A DNA stretch of 64,000 bases. Source: Planobispora rosea (GTDB lineage: Bacteria > Actinomycetota > Actinomycetes > Streptosporangiales > Streptosporangiaceae). The position numbers were made by a program, and so were the translations under genes. The DNA lies in assembly GCF_014648175.1 (NCBI RefSeq), contig NZ_BMQP01000010.1, positions 62,001 to 126,000 of the forward strand, written 5' to 3'. Below, piece by piece: positions 8,933 to 18,645 of the stretch. Position 1 is the stretch's first letter. The number at the start of each line of letters is the position of its first letter. The notes beneath the pieces are model-generated. The model worked only from the letters and a program-made list of their open reading frames with translations, had not been told where the DNA came from and ran no database searches.

Positions 8933-9507
8933 TGAGCGACATGGAAACCACGCAGGTCTCACGCCTCCCCCGGGGGCAGCGGCAGGGTCTCGGACCGCTG
9001 CTCGTCCCGCTCGTCGTGGGCGGGCTGGTCGCGATCGCGCTGGGCGTGTACGGCCGCGTCCACGCACCCACCGGTTACGCGGTCGGCCCGTCCGGCTTCT
9101 CCGCGCCGCTGGCCATGAAGTCCTGGCTCACCACCGGCGCGTTCCTGCTCGCCGTCGTCCAGGTCTTCTCCGCCCTGGTGATGTGGGGAAAGATCAAGAT
9201 GAACGCCCCGTGGGCCCCCGCCCTGCACCGCTGGTCGGGCCGGGCGGCGTTCATCCTGACGATCCCGGTGGCGTTCCACTGCCTGTACGCGCTCGGCACC
9301 CAGTTCGACGTCCCGCGAGTGATGATCCACTCGCTGCTGGGCTGCTTCTTCTACGGCGTGTTCACGGTGAAGATGCTGGCCCTGCCCAAGCGCGGGACGC
9401 CCGGCTGGACCCTCCCGCTGCTCGGCGGGCTGACGTTCACCGCGCTGACCGGGCTCTGGCTCACCTCGTCGTTGTGGTTCTTCACCACGATCGGCGTCAA
9501 GCTGTAG
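8932..9507 (+). CDS. DUF6529-like four-helix membrane protein, possible b-type cytochrome
   Basis: A 191-residue integral membrane protein with about four to five helices. Histidines sit where cytochrome-b561/ferric-reductase-like proteins hold haem: HRWSGRAAF at one helix start, VAFHCLYAL in the same helix, and VMIHSLLGCFFYG in the next. This resembles the DUF6529 family. Two pairs of helix histidines could ligate one or two haems, which suggests transmembrane electron transfer, possibly with the upstream exported partner. It overlaps that gene by 1 bp and its 3' end overlaps the convergent CoA-lyase gene by 11 bp. Haem binding is inference. Confidence 0.75.
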   Translation: MSDMETTQVSRLPRGQRQGLGPLLVPLVVGGLVAIALGVYGRVHAPTGYAVGPSGFSAPLAMKSWLTTGAFLLAVVQVFSALVMWGKIKMNAPWAPALHRWSGRAAFILTIPVAFHCLYALGTQFDVPRVMIHSLLGCFFYGVFTVKMLALPKRGTPGWTLPLLGGLTFTALTGLWLTSSLWFFTTIGVKL

Positions 9508-10438
9508 GCGGAGTGAAGGCGCTGGTGCGCGGGAGTCCGGCGGCCCGTCCCTTGGCCGCCACCACCAGCGCCATCTTCCGCGACGCCTCGTCGATCATCT
9601 CGTCGCCGAGCATGACCGCGCCGCGCCGCTCCACCGTCGTGTAGTACTCGTACGCGTCGAGGATGAGCTCGGCGTGGTCGTAGTCCTCCTGCGACGGCGA
9701 GAACACCTCGTTGGCCGCCTCGACCTGCGTGGGGTGGAGCACCCACTTGCCGTCGAACCCGAGCGCCGCCGAGCGCCCGGCCACCCGGCGGTAGCCGTCC
9801 AGATCCCTGATCGCGAGGTACGGCCCGTCGATGGCCTGCAGGTCGTGTGACCGCGCCGCCATCAGGATGCGCATCAGGATGTAGTGGTAGGCGTCCCCCT
9901 CGGTGTAGCCGGGCGGCTGCTCGCCGACCACCAGGGTCCGCATGTTGATCGAGGCCATGAAGTCCGCGGGGCCGAAGACCAGCGTCTCCAGGCGGGGCGA
10001 CGATCCCGCGATGGCGTCCACGTTGACCAGCCCCCGGGCGTTCTCGATCTGCGCCTCGATGCCGATCCGGCCGACCGGCAGCCCGTTGGCCTTCTCGATC
10101 TGGGTCAGCAGCGTGTCCAGCCAGACCACCTGGGTGGCGTCCTCGACCTTGGGCAGCATCAGGCAGTCGAGGAACTCCCCCGCGCCCTCCACGACCTCGA
10201 TGACGTCGCGGTAGGTCCACTGGGTGCCCAGGTCGTTGACCCGGACGACCCGTACCTTGCCCGACCAGTCGCCCTCACGCAGGGCGGTCACGATGTTCTT
10301 GCGCGCCTCCTCCTTGGCCAGCGGCGCGACGGAGTCCTCCAGGTCGAGGAAGACCTCGTCGGCGGGGAGCCCCTGGGCCTTCTCCAGGAAGCGGGGATTG
10401 CTGCCGGGGACCGCGAGGCACGAACGTCGGGAGCGCAT
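9497..10438 (-). CDS. HpcH/HpaI-family CoA-ester lyase (malyl-CoA/citryl-CoA lyase-like)
   Basis: A 313-residue TIM-barrel lyase of the CitE/Mcl group. Visible marks are SCLAVPGSNPRFLEKA at the start, DEVFLDLEDSV (metal/CoA region), LMLPKVEDA, GIEAQIENARGLVN with the metal-binding Glu, and FGPADFMASI with the second acidic ligand, then GKWVLHPTQVEAAN. Members cleave or form (S)-malyl-CoA, beta-methylmalyl-CoA or citramalyl-CoA with Mg2+. The ATG at 10438 (MRSRRSC) is preferred to an ATG nine codons upstream because family similarity starts there. No other genes of an ethylmalonyl-CoA or glyoxylate pathway are adjacent. Confidence 0.82.
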   Translation of the reverse strand: MRSRRSCLAVPGSNPRFLEKAQGLPADEVFLDLEDSVAPLAKEEARKNIVTALREGDWSGKVRVVRVNDLGTQWTYRDVIEVVEGAGEFLDCLMLPKVEDATQVVWLDTLLTQIEKANGLPVGRIGIEAQIENARGLVNVDAIAGSSPRLETLVFGPADFMASINMRTLVVGEQPPGYTEGDAYHYILMRILMAARSHDLQAIDGPYLAIRDLDGYRRVAGRSAALGFDGKWVLHPTQVEAANEVFSPSQEDYDHAELILDAYEYYTTVERRGAVMLGDEMIDEASRKMALVVAAKGRAAGLPRTSAFTPPTA

Positions 10439-10598
10439 GGCCACACCGTAGCGGGCGCTTGGCACGGGACGGCGGCCCGGTCCCGTCTATGGCGGTCATA
10501 CAAAGTCCCACCCCTGTTTCTTGGCGCACCCCTTGAGCGGACTCCTAGCGACATGTCCGAATAATGGGCACGACGCTTCGGTAAAGGGAGACATAACG

Positions 10599-11168
10599 AT
10601 GGCAAACGCTTCCTCGGTGGCCCGGCCCGCCGTACTGTCCGACCTCATCCCCGGTGCCCGGGTCCGCGACGTCGCGCTCGTCGTCGGCGGTGCCGCCCTG
10701 ACCGGCCTGGCCGCGCAGCTCACCTTCCCGATGTGGCCGGTCCCGGTCACCGGCCAGACCTTCGCCGTCGTGCTCGTCGGCGCGGCCCTCGGCATGGGCC
10801 GCGCGGCGCTGAGCATGCTCCTCTACATGCTGGTCGGCGTCGCGGGCGTCCCGTGGTTCGCGGAGGGGGCCTCGGGCTTCGGCGGCCCCACCTTCGGCTA
10901 CGTCATCGGCTTCATCGCCGCCGCCGCCCTGGTCGGCAAGCTCGCCGAGCGCGGCGGCGACCGCACCGTCGCCCGGACCGTCGGCACGATGGTCCTGGGC
11001 AACCTGGTCATCTACGCCTTCGGGGTGCCGGTCCTCATGGCCACCCTGGGCCTGGGACTCGGCAAGGCGCTCGCGGTCGGCGTGATCCCGTTCCTCCTCG
11101 GCGACGCCGTCAAGATCGCCATCGCGGCCGGTCTGCTCCCCACGGCCTGGAAGCTCGCCCGCCGCTGA
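10599..11168 (+). CDS. bioY: Biotin ECF transporter substrate-binding subunit BioY
   Basis: A 189-residue membrane protein with six predicted helices and BioY hallmarks: MWPVPVTGQTFAVVLVGAAL in the first third, LYMLVGVAGVPWFA, and GGPTFGYVIGFI. BioY is the biotin-binding S component of energy-coupling-factor transporters. No bioM/bioN genes are adjacent, so it probably uses a shared ECF module elsewhere or works alone. ATG 10599 has GGGAG about 10 nt upstream; the in-frame ATG at 10521 would add 26 poorly conserved residues. A strong hairpin follows the stop codon. Confidence 0.9.
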   Translation: MANASSVARPAVLSDLIPGARVRDVALVVGGAALTGLAAQLTFPMWPVPVTGQTFAVVLVGAALGMGRAALSMLLYMLVGVAGVPWFAEGASGFGGPTFGYVIGFIAAAALVGKLAERGGDRTVARTVGTMVLGNLVIYAFGVPVLMATLGLGLGKALAVGVIPFLLGDAVKIAIAAGLLPTAWKLARR

Positions 11169-11181
11169 TCCTCACGGTTCC

Positions 11182-11223
11182 GTACGGCCTGCGCCCCCGG
11201 ACTCCGGGCGGCGCAGGCCGTAC
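11182..11223 (+). terminator. Hairpin terminator after bioY
   Basis: GTACGGCCTGCGCC (11182-11195) pairs perfectly with GGCGCAGGCCGTAC (11210-11223), a 14-bp stem. An inner CCCGG/CCGGG stem can stack inside it. There is no U tract, as is usual in high-GC actinobacteria. The last three bases of the right arm are part of the TACAGT hexamer (11221-11226) proposed as -10 element of the next gene. Confidence 0.7.
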
Positions 11224-11232
11224 AGTCATGTC

Positions 11233-11598
11233 ATGGGCGTGATCGAAGAGGGTGCCAAGAAGTCGGCCGTCCTGTGGTTGTCGCTGGACCGGCCCAGGCT
11301 GGCCTGGCACACCTGGCACGACGGCGCGATCTACGTGGTCACCGGCGGCGGCGAGCAGGAGCTCCCCGGGCTGGCCGGCGCCGAGCGGGTCGAGGTGACG
11401 CTGCGGAGCAAGGACAACGGCGGGCGGCTGGTCGTCTTCGACGCCTCCGTCGAGGTCGTGGACCAGGCCGCGGACGCCGACGCGGTGGCCGCGCTGGCCA
11501 AGGACCGGCTCAACGCCGCCGACGGCGCGACCCTGACCGAGCGCTGGGCCGCCGACTCCCAGGTCGTACGGCTCACGCCGCGCGGATCCGCCGCCTGA
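11233..11598 (+). CDS. Conserved hypothetical protein, possible split-barrel fold
   Basis: A 121-residue soluble protein with beta-rich opening segments (AVLWLSLDRPRLAWHTW, AIYVVTGGGEQELPG, VEVTLRSKDNGGRLVVFDASVEVV) and a C-terminal helix plus strand. The pattern resembles the FMN-binding split-barrel (pyridoxamine-phosphate-oxidase-like) proteins of actinobacteria, but no cofactor residues can be assigned by eye. ATG 11233 is supported by TACAGT exactly 6 nt upstream (leaderless). It is convergent with the EamA gene, 6 bp away. Function unknown. Confidence 0.7.
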   Translation: MGVIEEGAKKSAVLWLSLDRPRLAWHTWHDGAIYVVTGGGEQELPGLAGAERVEVTLRSKDNGGRLVVFDASVEVVDQAADADAVAALAKDRLNAADGATLTERWAADSQVVRLTPRGSAA

Positions 11599-11604
11599 CC
11601 CGCG

Positions 11605-12549
11605 TCAGAGCGCGCCGACCGGCTCCCTGGCCTCCCCCACCGGCTCGGTCAGGTCGGCCGTGGCCCGCTGGGCGAGGTAGGCGCCGGTGAGCACGATCAG
11701 GCCGCCGACGATCTGGAAGACGCCCAGCGCCTCCCCCACCAGCACCCAGGCGATCACCGCCCCGGCGATGACCTCCAGCGAGGCCACCGTGGAGCCCACC
11801 GCGGCCGACAGCCGGCGGACCGCCGTGACGCCGAGGATGTAGGCGGCGACCGTGGCGATCACGATCATCCAGAGCGCCGCTCCCAGCACCGGCAGGGCGT
11901 GGCCGCCCTCCGGCGTGGCGGTCCGGGCGAAGGCCGACCACGGGATGTCCCACGGACGGGAGATCGGCGTGAGCACGAGGGCCGCCCCGAGAAGGCCCCA
12001 GGCGATCAGGCCGAGCGGGTCCACGTCGTCGCCGAACCCGTCGCTGAGCAGGAAGTAGCCGGCGCAGCAGGCCGCCGCTCCGAAGGCCAGCAGCAGGCCG
12101 AACGGGTCCAGGCTCAGGCCCGACCAGACCTCCACCACGATGCCCAGGCCGACGAACGCGACGACGGCCCCGGTGAACGCCGTGCGCGGCAGCCGTACCT
12201 TGCGGATGAAGCGGACCCAGAGCACGACGAGCACCGGCGAGGTGAACTCGATGAGCAGGGTGACGCCCACCGGCAACCTCGTGATCGCCGCGAAGTAGAG
12301 CGCCTGCACGCCCGCCACCGCCACCACCGCGTACGCCAGGAAGAACAGCAGCCGCGAGCGCGGGATGCGCAGGGCCCGGGGCCTGGCCACCGCCAGGATG
12401 CCCACGAGCAGCAACCCGGCCCCGGCCATCCGTGTCCAGACGGCCTCCAGCGGGGCCAGCCCGGCGGCGGCGAGGTATTTGGCCATCGGGCCGGAGAAGG
12501 CGAAACACCACGACGACGCGAACGCGATCAGCAGGCCTGGACGCCTCAC
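11605..12549 (-). CDS. EamA-family (DMT superfamily) transporter
   Basis: A 314-residue membrane protein of ten predicted helices in two EamA repeats (about 1-135 and 145-295). Typical marks are AVWTRMAGAGLLLVG, LYFAAITRLPVGVTLLIEFTSPV at the end of repeat 1 and VGSTVASLEVIAGAVIAWVL in repeat 2, matching the RhtA/YdcZ-like exporters of amino acids and metabolites. Substrate unknown. Start is GTG at 12549; a five-codon ATG mini-ORF overlaps it upstream (ending in GTGTGA), probably by chance. Standalone gene. Confidence 0.85.
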   Translation of the reverse strand: MRRPGLLIAFASSWCFAFSGPMAKYLAAAGLAPLEAVWTRMAGAGLLLVGILAVARPRALRIPRSRLLFFLAYAVVAVAGVQALYFAAITRLPVGVTLLIEFTSPVLVVLWVRFIRKVRLPRTAFTGAVVAFVGLGIVVEVWSGLSLDPFGLLLAFGAAACCAGYFLLSDGFGDDVDPLGLIAWGLLGAALVLTPISRPWDIPWSAFARTATPEGGHALPVLGAALWMIVIATVAAYILGVTAVRRLSAAVGSTVASLEVIAGAVIAWVLVGEALGVFQIVGGLIVLTGAYLAQRATADLTEPVGEAREPVGAL

Positions 12550-12679
12550 ACCACACCACCCATGTAACTACCGTTCAAGTCTTTTGATGCTGTCACGTCG
12601 GGACAAGAACCGGCAAGAGGATTCCGACATATGGGCGTGCCATGGGACTCTGTCCGCGCATACGACCTACGCTGCAAAT

Positions 12680-13927
12680 GTGAAGATCTTCATCGCCCGG
12701 CTCGCCGGTACCCCGGTTTTCGACCCTGCCGGAGACCAGATCGGCCGGTTGCGCGACGTGGTGGTCGCCGTTTCAGGGTCCACGCCACCACCCGTGCACG
12801 GACTGGTGGTGGAGGTGCAACCACGTCGCCGGGTCTTCGTGCCGATCACCCGGGTGCTCAATATCGAGGCGGGCTCCGTCGTCTTCAGCGGCCGGATCAA
12901 CATGCGCAGGTTCGAGCAGCGCGCCTCGGAGTCCCTGGTCATCGCCGAGCTGCTCGACCTGGCGGTCGAGGTGAACGGCGAGAAGATGACGGTGCTGGAC
13001 CTCGCGATGGAGAGGACCAGAACGTCGGAATGGCTGATCAACAAGGTCGCGCTGGTCAAGGGAGGCTCCGGCCTGGGCCTGCGGCGGCGGGGCGCGAACC
13101 TGATCGCGGACTGGGGCGAGGTCACCGGTTTCAGCGCGGTCCAGAAGGACCAGGGCGCGGCCGGCCTGCTCGCCGCCTTCGAGACCGGGCGCGCCGCCGA
13201 CCTGGCCAGCGCCCTGCACACGCTGTCCGACAAGCGACGGGCCGAGGTGGCCGCCGCCCTCGACGACGTACGGCTCGCCGAGGTCCTGGAGGAACTCCCC
13301 GAGGACGACCAGATCGGCATCCTCAGCCGCCTCAAACCGGAACGGGCCGCCGACGTCCTGGAGGAGATGGACCCCGACGACGCGGCCGACCTGCTCCAGG
13401 ACCTCCCCGCCGAGCAGGCCGAGGCGCTGATGGCGCTGATGGAGCCCGAGGAGGCGGCACCGGTCCGCCGCCTGCTGATCTACCCCGAGAACACGGCGGG
13501 CGGCATCATGACGTCCGAGCCGATCATCCTGCCGCCCAGCTCGACCGTGGCGGAGGCACTGGCCCACATCCGCCACCAGGACCACATCCCGGCCGTGGCC
13601 ACCCAGGTCTACGTGTCCCGGCCGCCCGTCGAGACGCCGACCGGCAGGTTCCTCGGCCTGGTCCACTTCCAGCGCCTGCTCCGCGAACCTCCGGCCACCC
13701 TCCTGGGCACGATAATGGACGACTCCCTCGACCCGATCAGACCTGATCTGACCCTGAAACAGGTGACCTCGTACCTGGCCACCTACGACCTGGTGGCGGT
13801 GCCCGTGGTGGACGAGGCGGGCCGCCTGGTCGGGGCGGTCACCGTCGACGACGTACTGGACCACCTGCTCCCCGGTGACTGGCGGGAGGACGAGGACAAC
13901 GGAGGAGGAACCGAGCATGACGACTGA
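12680..13927 (+). CDS. MgtE N-domain/CBS-pair protein without a channel domain
   Basis: A 415-residue soluble protein. Residues 1-85 resemble a PRC-barrel-like domain (FDPAGDQIGRLRDVVV). Residues about 155-270 are the MgtE intracellular N domain of helical repeats (LEELPEDDQIGILSRL, ADVLEEMDPDDAADLL). Residues about 275-405 are a CBS pair (GGIMTSEPIILPPSSTV; VPVVDEAGRLVGAVTVDD). The Mg2+-channel membrane helices are absent, so this is a sensor-like protein, not a transporter. GTG 12680 is supported by TACGCT 6 nt upstream. Its last 11 bp overlap the DUF1003 gene. A similar gene (Rv1232c) lies near mrp and sigE in Mycobacterium. Confidence 0.85.
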   Translation: MKIFIARLAGTPVFDPAGDQIGRLRDVVVAVSGSTPPPVHGLVVEVQPRRRVFVPITRVLNIEAGSVVFSGRINMRRFEQRASESLVIAELLDLAVEVNGEKMTVLDLAMERTRTSEWLINKVALVKGGSGLGLRRRGANLIADWGEVTGFSAVQKDQGAAGLLAAFETGRAADLASALHTLSDKRRAEVAAALDDVRLAEVLEELPEDDQIGILSRLKPERAADVLEEMDPDDAADLLQDLPAEQAEALMALMEPEEAAPVRRLLIYPENTAGGIMTSEPIILPPSSTVAEALAHIRHQDHIPAVATQVYVSRPPVETPTGRFLGLVHFQRLLREPPATLLGTIMDDSLDPIRPDLTLKQVTSYLATYDLVAVPVVDEAGRLVGAVTVDDVLDHLLPGDWREDEDNGGGTEHDD

Positions 13928-14414
13928 CCGGCTCGACCAGCCCAGGGAACTGGGCCCGCGCCTGCGCCCGTCCTATGACCGGGAGGCGTTCGGACGCCTG
14001 TCGGAACGCATCGCCCGATTCCTCGGCACCGCCAGGTTCCTCGTCTACATGACCGGCTTCGTCGCCCTGTGGATCACGTGGAACGTCTTCGCCCCCGCCT
14101 CCTGGCGCTTCGACCCCTACCCGTTCATCTTCCTGACCCTCATGCTCTCCCTCCAGGCGTCCTACGCCGCCCCGCTGATCCTGCTCGCCCAGAACCGCCA
14201 GGACGACCGGGACCGCATCCAGAACGACCACGACCGCCGGGCGGCCGAACGCAACCAGGCCGACGTCGAATACCTGACCCGCGAGATCGCCGCCCTGCGC
14301 ATCGCCCTCGGCGAGGTCGCCACCCGCGACTACATCCGCTCGGAGCTCCAGCGCCTCCAGGAAGAACTACGCGAGGAATACGAACCGGCCAGTACGGCGC
14401 CCCACCACCCTTAG
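13917..14414 (+). CDS. DUF1003-family membrane protein
   Basis: A 165-residue protein with two membrane helices (about 42-62 FLVYMTGFVALWITWNVF and 70-92 FIFLTLMLSLQASYAAPLIL) and the DUF1003 signature RFDPYPFIFLTL...LILLAQNRQDDRDR. A charged coiled coil (about 95-155) follows. It overlaps the MgtE-N/CBS gene by 11 bp and GGAGGAACC precedes the ATG, so the two are translationally coupled. The pairing suggests the CBS protein may signal to, or regulate, this membrane protein; that is inference. Confidence 0.85.
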   Translation: MTTDRLDQPRELGPRLRPSYDREAFGRLSERIARFLGTARFLVYMTGFVALWITWNVFAPASWRFDPYPFIFLTLMLSLQASYAAPLILLAQNRQDDRDRIQNDHDRRAAERNQADVEYLTREIAALRIALGEVATRDYIRSELQRLQEELREEYEPASTAPHHP

Positions 14415-14428
14415 TGCGGCGCGGTCGG

Positions 14429-14453
14429 GGTACGGCGCGAGCCTCGCCGTACC
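14429..14453. terminator. Convergent-gene hairpin (DUF1003 / marR)
   Basis: GGTACGGCG (14429-14437) pairs with CGCCGTACC (14445-14453) across a 7-nt loop, in the 52-bp gap between two convergent genes. It can act for both directions. Confidence 0.6.
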
Positions 14454-14466
14454 GGCGGGCCCCGTC

Positions 14467-14937
14467 TCAGGTGTCGGAGGCCGGGAACAGTTTGTTGAGC
14501 ATGGCCGCGCACTGGCGGAGTTCGGTGGCGTCGAGGACGTCCAGGAACTGGGCGCGGATCCCGCGCAGGTAGGTGGGGGTGGCCTCGGCCAGGCGCAGGG
14601 CGCCGGCGTCGGTGAGGACCGCGAAGAGGCCGCGTGCGTCGCTGGCGCAGGCCTCGCGTTCGACCAGGCCGTCGCGCTGGAGCCGGTCGATGAGCCGGGT
14701 CAGGCCGCTGCGTGACAGCAGCACCCGCTCGGCCAGGTCGTTCATCCGGAGTCGCCGGTCGGGTGACTCCGACAGTTGCATGAGCACGTCGTACGAGGCC
14801 AGGGCCAGGTCGTGCTCGACCAGCAGATCCGCCTCCAGCAGCCGGGTGATGCGCACCTGGGCCCGCTGGAGCATGCGCCAGACCACCAGTTCCTCGGAAC
14901 TGATGGAATCTCTTGACTCGCTCGCCATCACGGTCAC
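14467..14937 (-). CDS. MarR-family transcriptional regulator
   Basis: A 156-residue winged-helix repressor-type protein: dimerisation helices at both ends, HTH around residues 65-90 (RMNDLAERVLLSRSGLTRLID) and a wing with DARGLFAVLTDAG. The ligand and targets are unknown; the divergent neighbour mrp is 200 bp away. Start GTG 14937 (codons GTG ACC GTG ATG) is supported by TAAGGT exactly 6 nt upstream on the minus strand, indicating a leaderless transcript; ATG three codons later is the alternative. Confidence 0.88.
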   Translation of the reverse strand: MTVMASESRDSISSEELVVWRMLQRAQVRITRLLEADLLVEHDLALASYDVLMQLSESPDRRLRMNDLAERVLLSRSGLTRLIDRLQRDGLVEREACASDARGLFAVLTDAGALRLAEATPTYLRGIRAQFLDVLDATELRQCAAMLNKLFPASDT

Positions 14938-15136
14938 GGAGTAACCTTAGAACGTTGCACGCGCATCTACATAGCGAATTGTCCGAATCGGCCCATCGCG
15001 TGCCGATCTCGGAATTCCCTGCATCCCTGCTGGGTTCGTACCATGGACTCACTGCTGGAACGCCTGGACGACACAAGACAAGGAGGGACGGCAGCCCCCG
15101 TCGCCCTCAAGGTGGCGGTCTGATGCCGACACTTCG

Positions 15137-16279
15137 ATGGCACCTACCCCGGAACTCGTAACGGCCGCCCTCGCGACCGTCAACGACCCTGAGATCCGTC
15201 GGCCGATCACCGAGCTCGACATGGTCAAGAGCGTTGAGATCTCCCCCGAAGGGATGGTTCGGGTCGGCATCTTCCTCACGGTGGCGGGCTGTCCCATGAG
15301 GGACACCATCACCCGCGAGGTCACCGGCGCGGTCTCCAAGGTCGACGGGGTGACCGGCGTCCAGGTGGAGATGGACGTCATGAGCACGGAGCAGCGCAAG
15401 ACGCTCCAGACCAAGCTGCGCGGCGACCGGGGGCCCGAGAAGGAGATCCCGTTCGCCAAGCCCGGCTCGCTGACCCGTGTCTTCGCGGTCGCCTCCGGCA
15501 AGGGCGGCGTCGGCAAGTCCTCCGTCACGGTGAACCTGGCCGCGGCCATGGCCTCCAGCGGCCTGAAGGTCGGCGTCGTGGACGCCGACATCTACGGCCA
15601 CAGCGTCCCTCGCATGCTGGGCGTCTCCGAGCGGCCCACCAAGGTCGAGGACATGATCATGCCTCCGGTGGCGCACGACATCAAGGTGATCTCGGTCGGC
15701 ATGTTCAAGCCCGAGGGCAACACCCCGGTGGTGTGGCGCGGCCCCATGCTGGACCGGGCGCTGCACCAGTTCCTCGCCGACGTCTACTGGGGCGACCTGG
15801 ACGTCCTGCTGATGGACCTGCCTCCGGGCACCGGTGACATCGCGATCTCGGTGGCGCAGCGCCTGCCGTCCGCCGAGATCCTCGTGGTGACCACCCCGCA
15901 GCAGGCCGCCGCCGAGGTGGCCGAGCGGGCCGGGTCGATCGCCGCGCAGACCCATCAGCAGATCGCCGGCGTCATCGAGAACATGGCCTGGCTGCCGTGT
16001 CCGCACTGCGACGAGAAGATCTCCGTCTTCGGCGAGGGCGGTGGCCAGACGGTGGCGGACGCGCTCACCCGCACGCTCGGCGCCCGGGTCCCGCTGCTCG
16101 GCCAGGTCCCGATCGACATGCGGCTGCGCGAGGGCGGCGACGAGGGCAAGCCGCTCGTGCTCACCGACCCCGACGCCCCCGCCGCGGCCGAACTGCGCCG
16201 TATCGCCGAAGGGCTGGGCAAGCGGTCGAACAGCCTCAAGGGGCTCCAGCTCGGCATCTCCCCCACGCGCGGCCGTTAG
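15137..16279 (+). CDS. mrp: Mrp/NBP35-family Fe-S cluster carrier ATPase
   Basis: A 380-residue protein with an N-terminal MIP18/DUF59 domain (about 1-90, TVNDPEIRRPITELDMV and the CPMRD cysteine) joined to a deviant-Walker P-loop ATPase (SGKGGVGKSSVTVNLA near 118-133; DADIYGHSVPRM; LLMDLPPGTGD). The cluster-binding CPHC is present (WLPCPHCDEK, about 288). Mrp proteins carry and deliver [4Fe-4S] clusters to apo-enzymes. It faces tatB, as in the Mycobacterium sigE-mrp region. The ribosome site is weak (GGCGGT). A perfect terminator follows. Confidence 0.92.
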   Translation: MAPTPELVTAALATVNDPEIRRPITELDMVKSVEISPEGMVRVGIFLTVAGCPMRDTITREVTGAVSKVDGVTGVQVEMDVMSTEQRKTLQTKLRGDRGPEKEIPFAKPGSLTRVFAVASGKGGVGKSSVTVNLAAAMASSGLKVGVVDADIYGHSVPRMLGVSERPTKVEDMIMPPVAHDIKVISVGMFKPEGNTPVVWRGPMLDRALHQFLADVYWGDLDVLLMDLPPGTGDIAISVAQRLPSAEILVVTTPQQAAAEVAERAGSIAAQTHQQIAGVIENMAWLPCPHCDEKISVFGEGGGQTVADALTRTLGARVPLLGQVPIDMRLREGGDEGKPLVLTDPDAPAAAELRRIAEGLGKRSNSLKGLQLGISPTRGR

Positions 16280-16302
16280 GGCCGTCGGGCCGGGAAAACG
16301 AA

Positions 16303-16336
16303 ACAGGAGGCGTCCCCCTCGGGGGGCGCCTCCTGT
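16303..16336 (+). terminator. Rho-independent-type terminator after mrp
   Basis: A 16-bp stem, ACAGGAGGCGTCCCCC (16303-16318) with GGGGGGCGCCTCCTGT (16321-16336), contains one G-U pair. It lies 24 bp after the mrp stop and has no U tract. It separates mrp from the convergent tatB transcript. Confidence 0.8.
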
Positions 16337-16359
16337 CCGTCGTATCAGGTCGTCATGAA

Positions 16360-16509
16360 CCCGCGGACGGGATCTCGCCGGGCGATCAGGTGGCCTCGGG
16401 GTCGCCACGACCCCGCAGACGGGATCTCGCCGGGCGATCAGGTGGCCTCGGGGTCGCCACGACCCCGCAGACGGGATCTCGCCGGGCGATCAGGTGGCCT
16501 CGGGGTCGT
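16360..16509. repeat. 52-bp tandem repeat, three copies, overlapping the tatB 3' end
   Basis: The unit recurs with a period of 52 bp (anchor GATCTCGCCGGGCGATCA at 16371, 16423 and 16475), nearly perfect. The third copy contains the last five codons and stop of tatB (stop at 16490-16492), so the true gene end has been copied twice downstream. At each junction GGGGTCG-CCA-CGACCCC forms a small hairpin (for example 16398-16414). Confidence 0.95.
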
Positions 16510-16861
16510 ACGGCGGGATCTCGCCGTAGCCGAGCTCACTGGCCGCCTCGGCCGCGTAGGACGTGGCGTAGGCCGGAGCGGCCACCGCGGTGGTCGCCGA
16601 GGTGCCGTTCCAGTCGTCCTCGAGGTCGGCGGTGAGGTGCTTGCGGACGAAGTTCTTCGGGTTGAGGTCCGCGGGGTCGAAGTCGGAGAACTCCGGGCCC
16701 AGCCCGCTCCTCAGGTCTTCCTTGGCGTTGTTGGCCATCCGCCGCAGGTTGCGGATCGTCTTGCCCGCTTGGGCGGCGGCCTGCGGTAGTTTCTCCGGCC
16801 CGAAGACGAGCAGGGCGATGACCACCAGCGCCGCGATCTCAGGCCAGCCGAGTCCGAACAC
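16490..16861 (-). CDS. tatB: Sec-independent translocase subunit TatB
   Basis: A 123-residue protein with the TatA/B design: a short periplasmic start, one membrane helix (about 5-20, WPEIAALVVIALLVFGPEKLP), the hinge Pro, an amphipathic helix with RRMANNAKEDLRSGLG, and a variable acidic tail. MFGLGWPEI with GPEKLP and the long tail favour TatB over TatA. TatB is part of the twin-arginine receptor complex. It lies downstream of htrA, as in mycobacteria. The 3' end lies inside a 52-bp tandem repeat array. Confidence 0.9.
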   Translation of the reverse strand: MFGLGWPEIAALVVIALLVFGPEKLPQAAAQAGKTIRNLRRMANNAKEDLRSGLGPEFSDFDPADLNPKNFVRKHLTADLEDDWNGTSATTAVAAPAYATSYAAEAASELGYGEIPPYDPEAT

Positions 16862-17046
16862 TGTGATCTCCTACGGGCTCAACGCCAAGGTCCGCTCTCC
16901 GGCGTATACCCCCGGAGTGCTTCCAGACTAATGCCCTCAAGCGCAAGCATGCACCCATAGGTCGTCTGATCAGGAAGGTTCCGGCGGACGCCCCACGCGT
17001 GAGGGCGGTTGAGGGTTTCCGGGGCGTCTGCCGTACGGTGGCCGGG

Positions 17047-18645
<1,599 letters not shown>

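Noticed and set aside
12534..12567. Five-codon upstream ORF overlapping the EamA start as a leader peptide.
   Set aside because: Too short, without regulatory codons or a terminator/anti-terminator pair.
15043..15123. A 26-codon ORF (MDSLLERLDDTRQGGTAAPV and onward) upstream of mrp.
   Set aside because: GC-rich codons look plausible, but there is no ribosome site or TAnnnT spacing before its ATG, and it is short enough to arise by chance.
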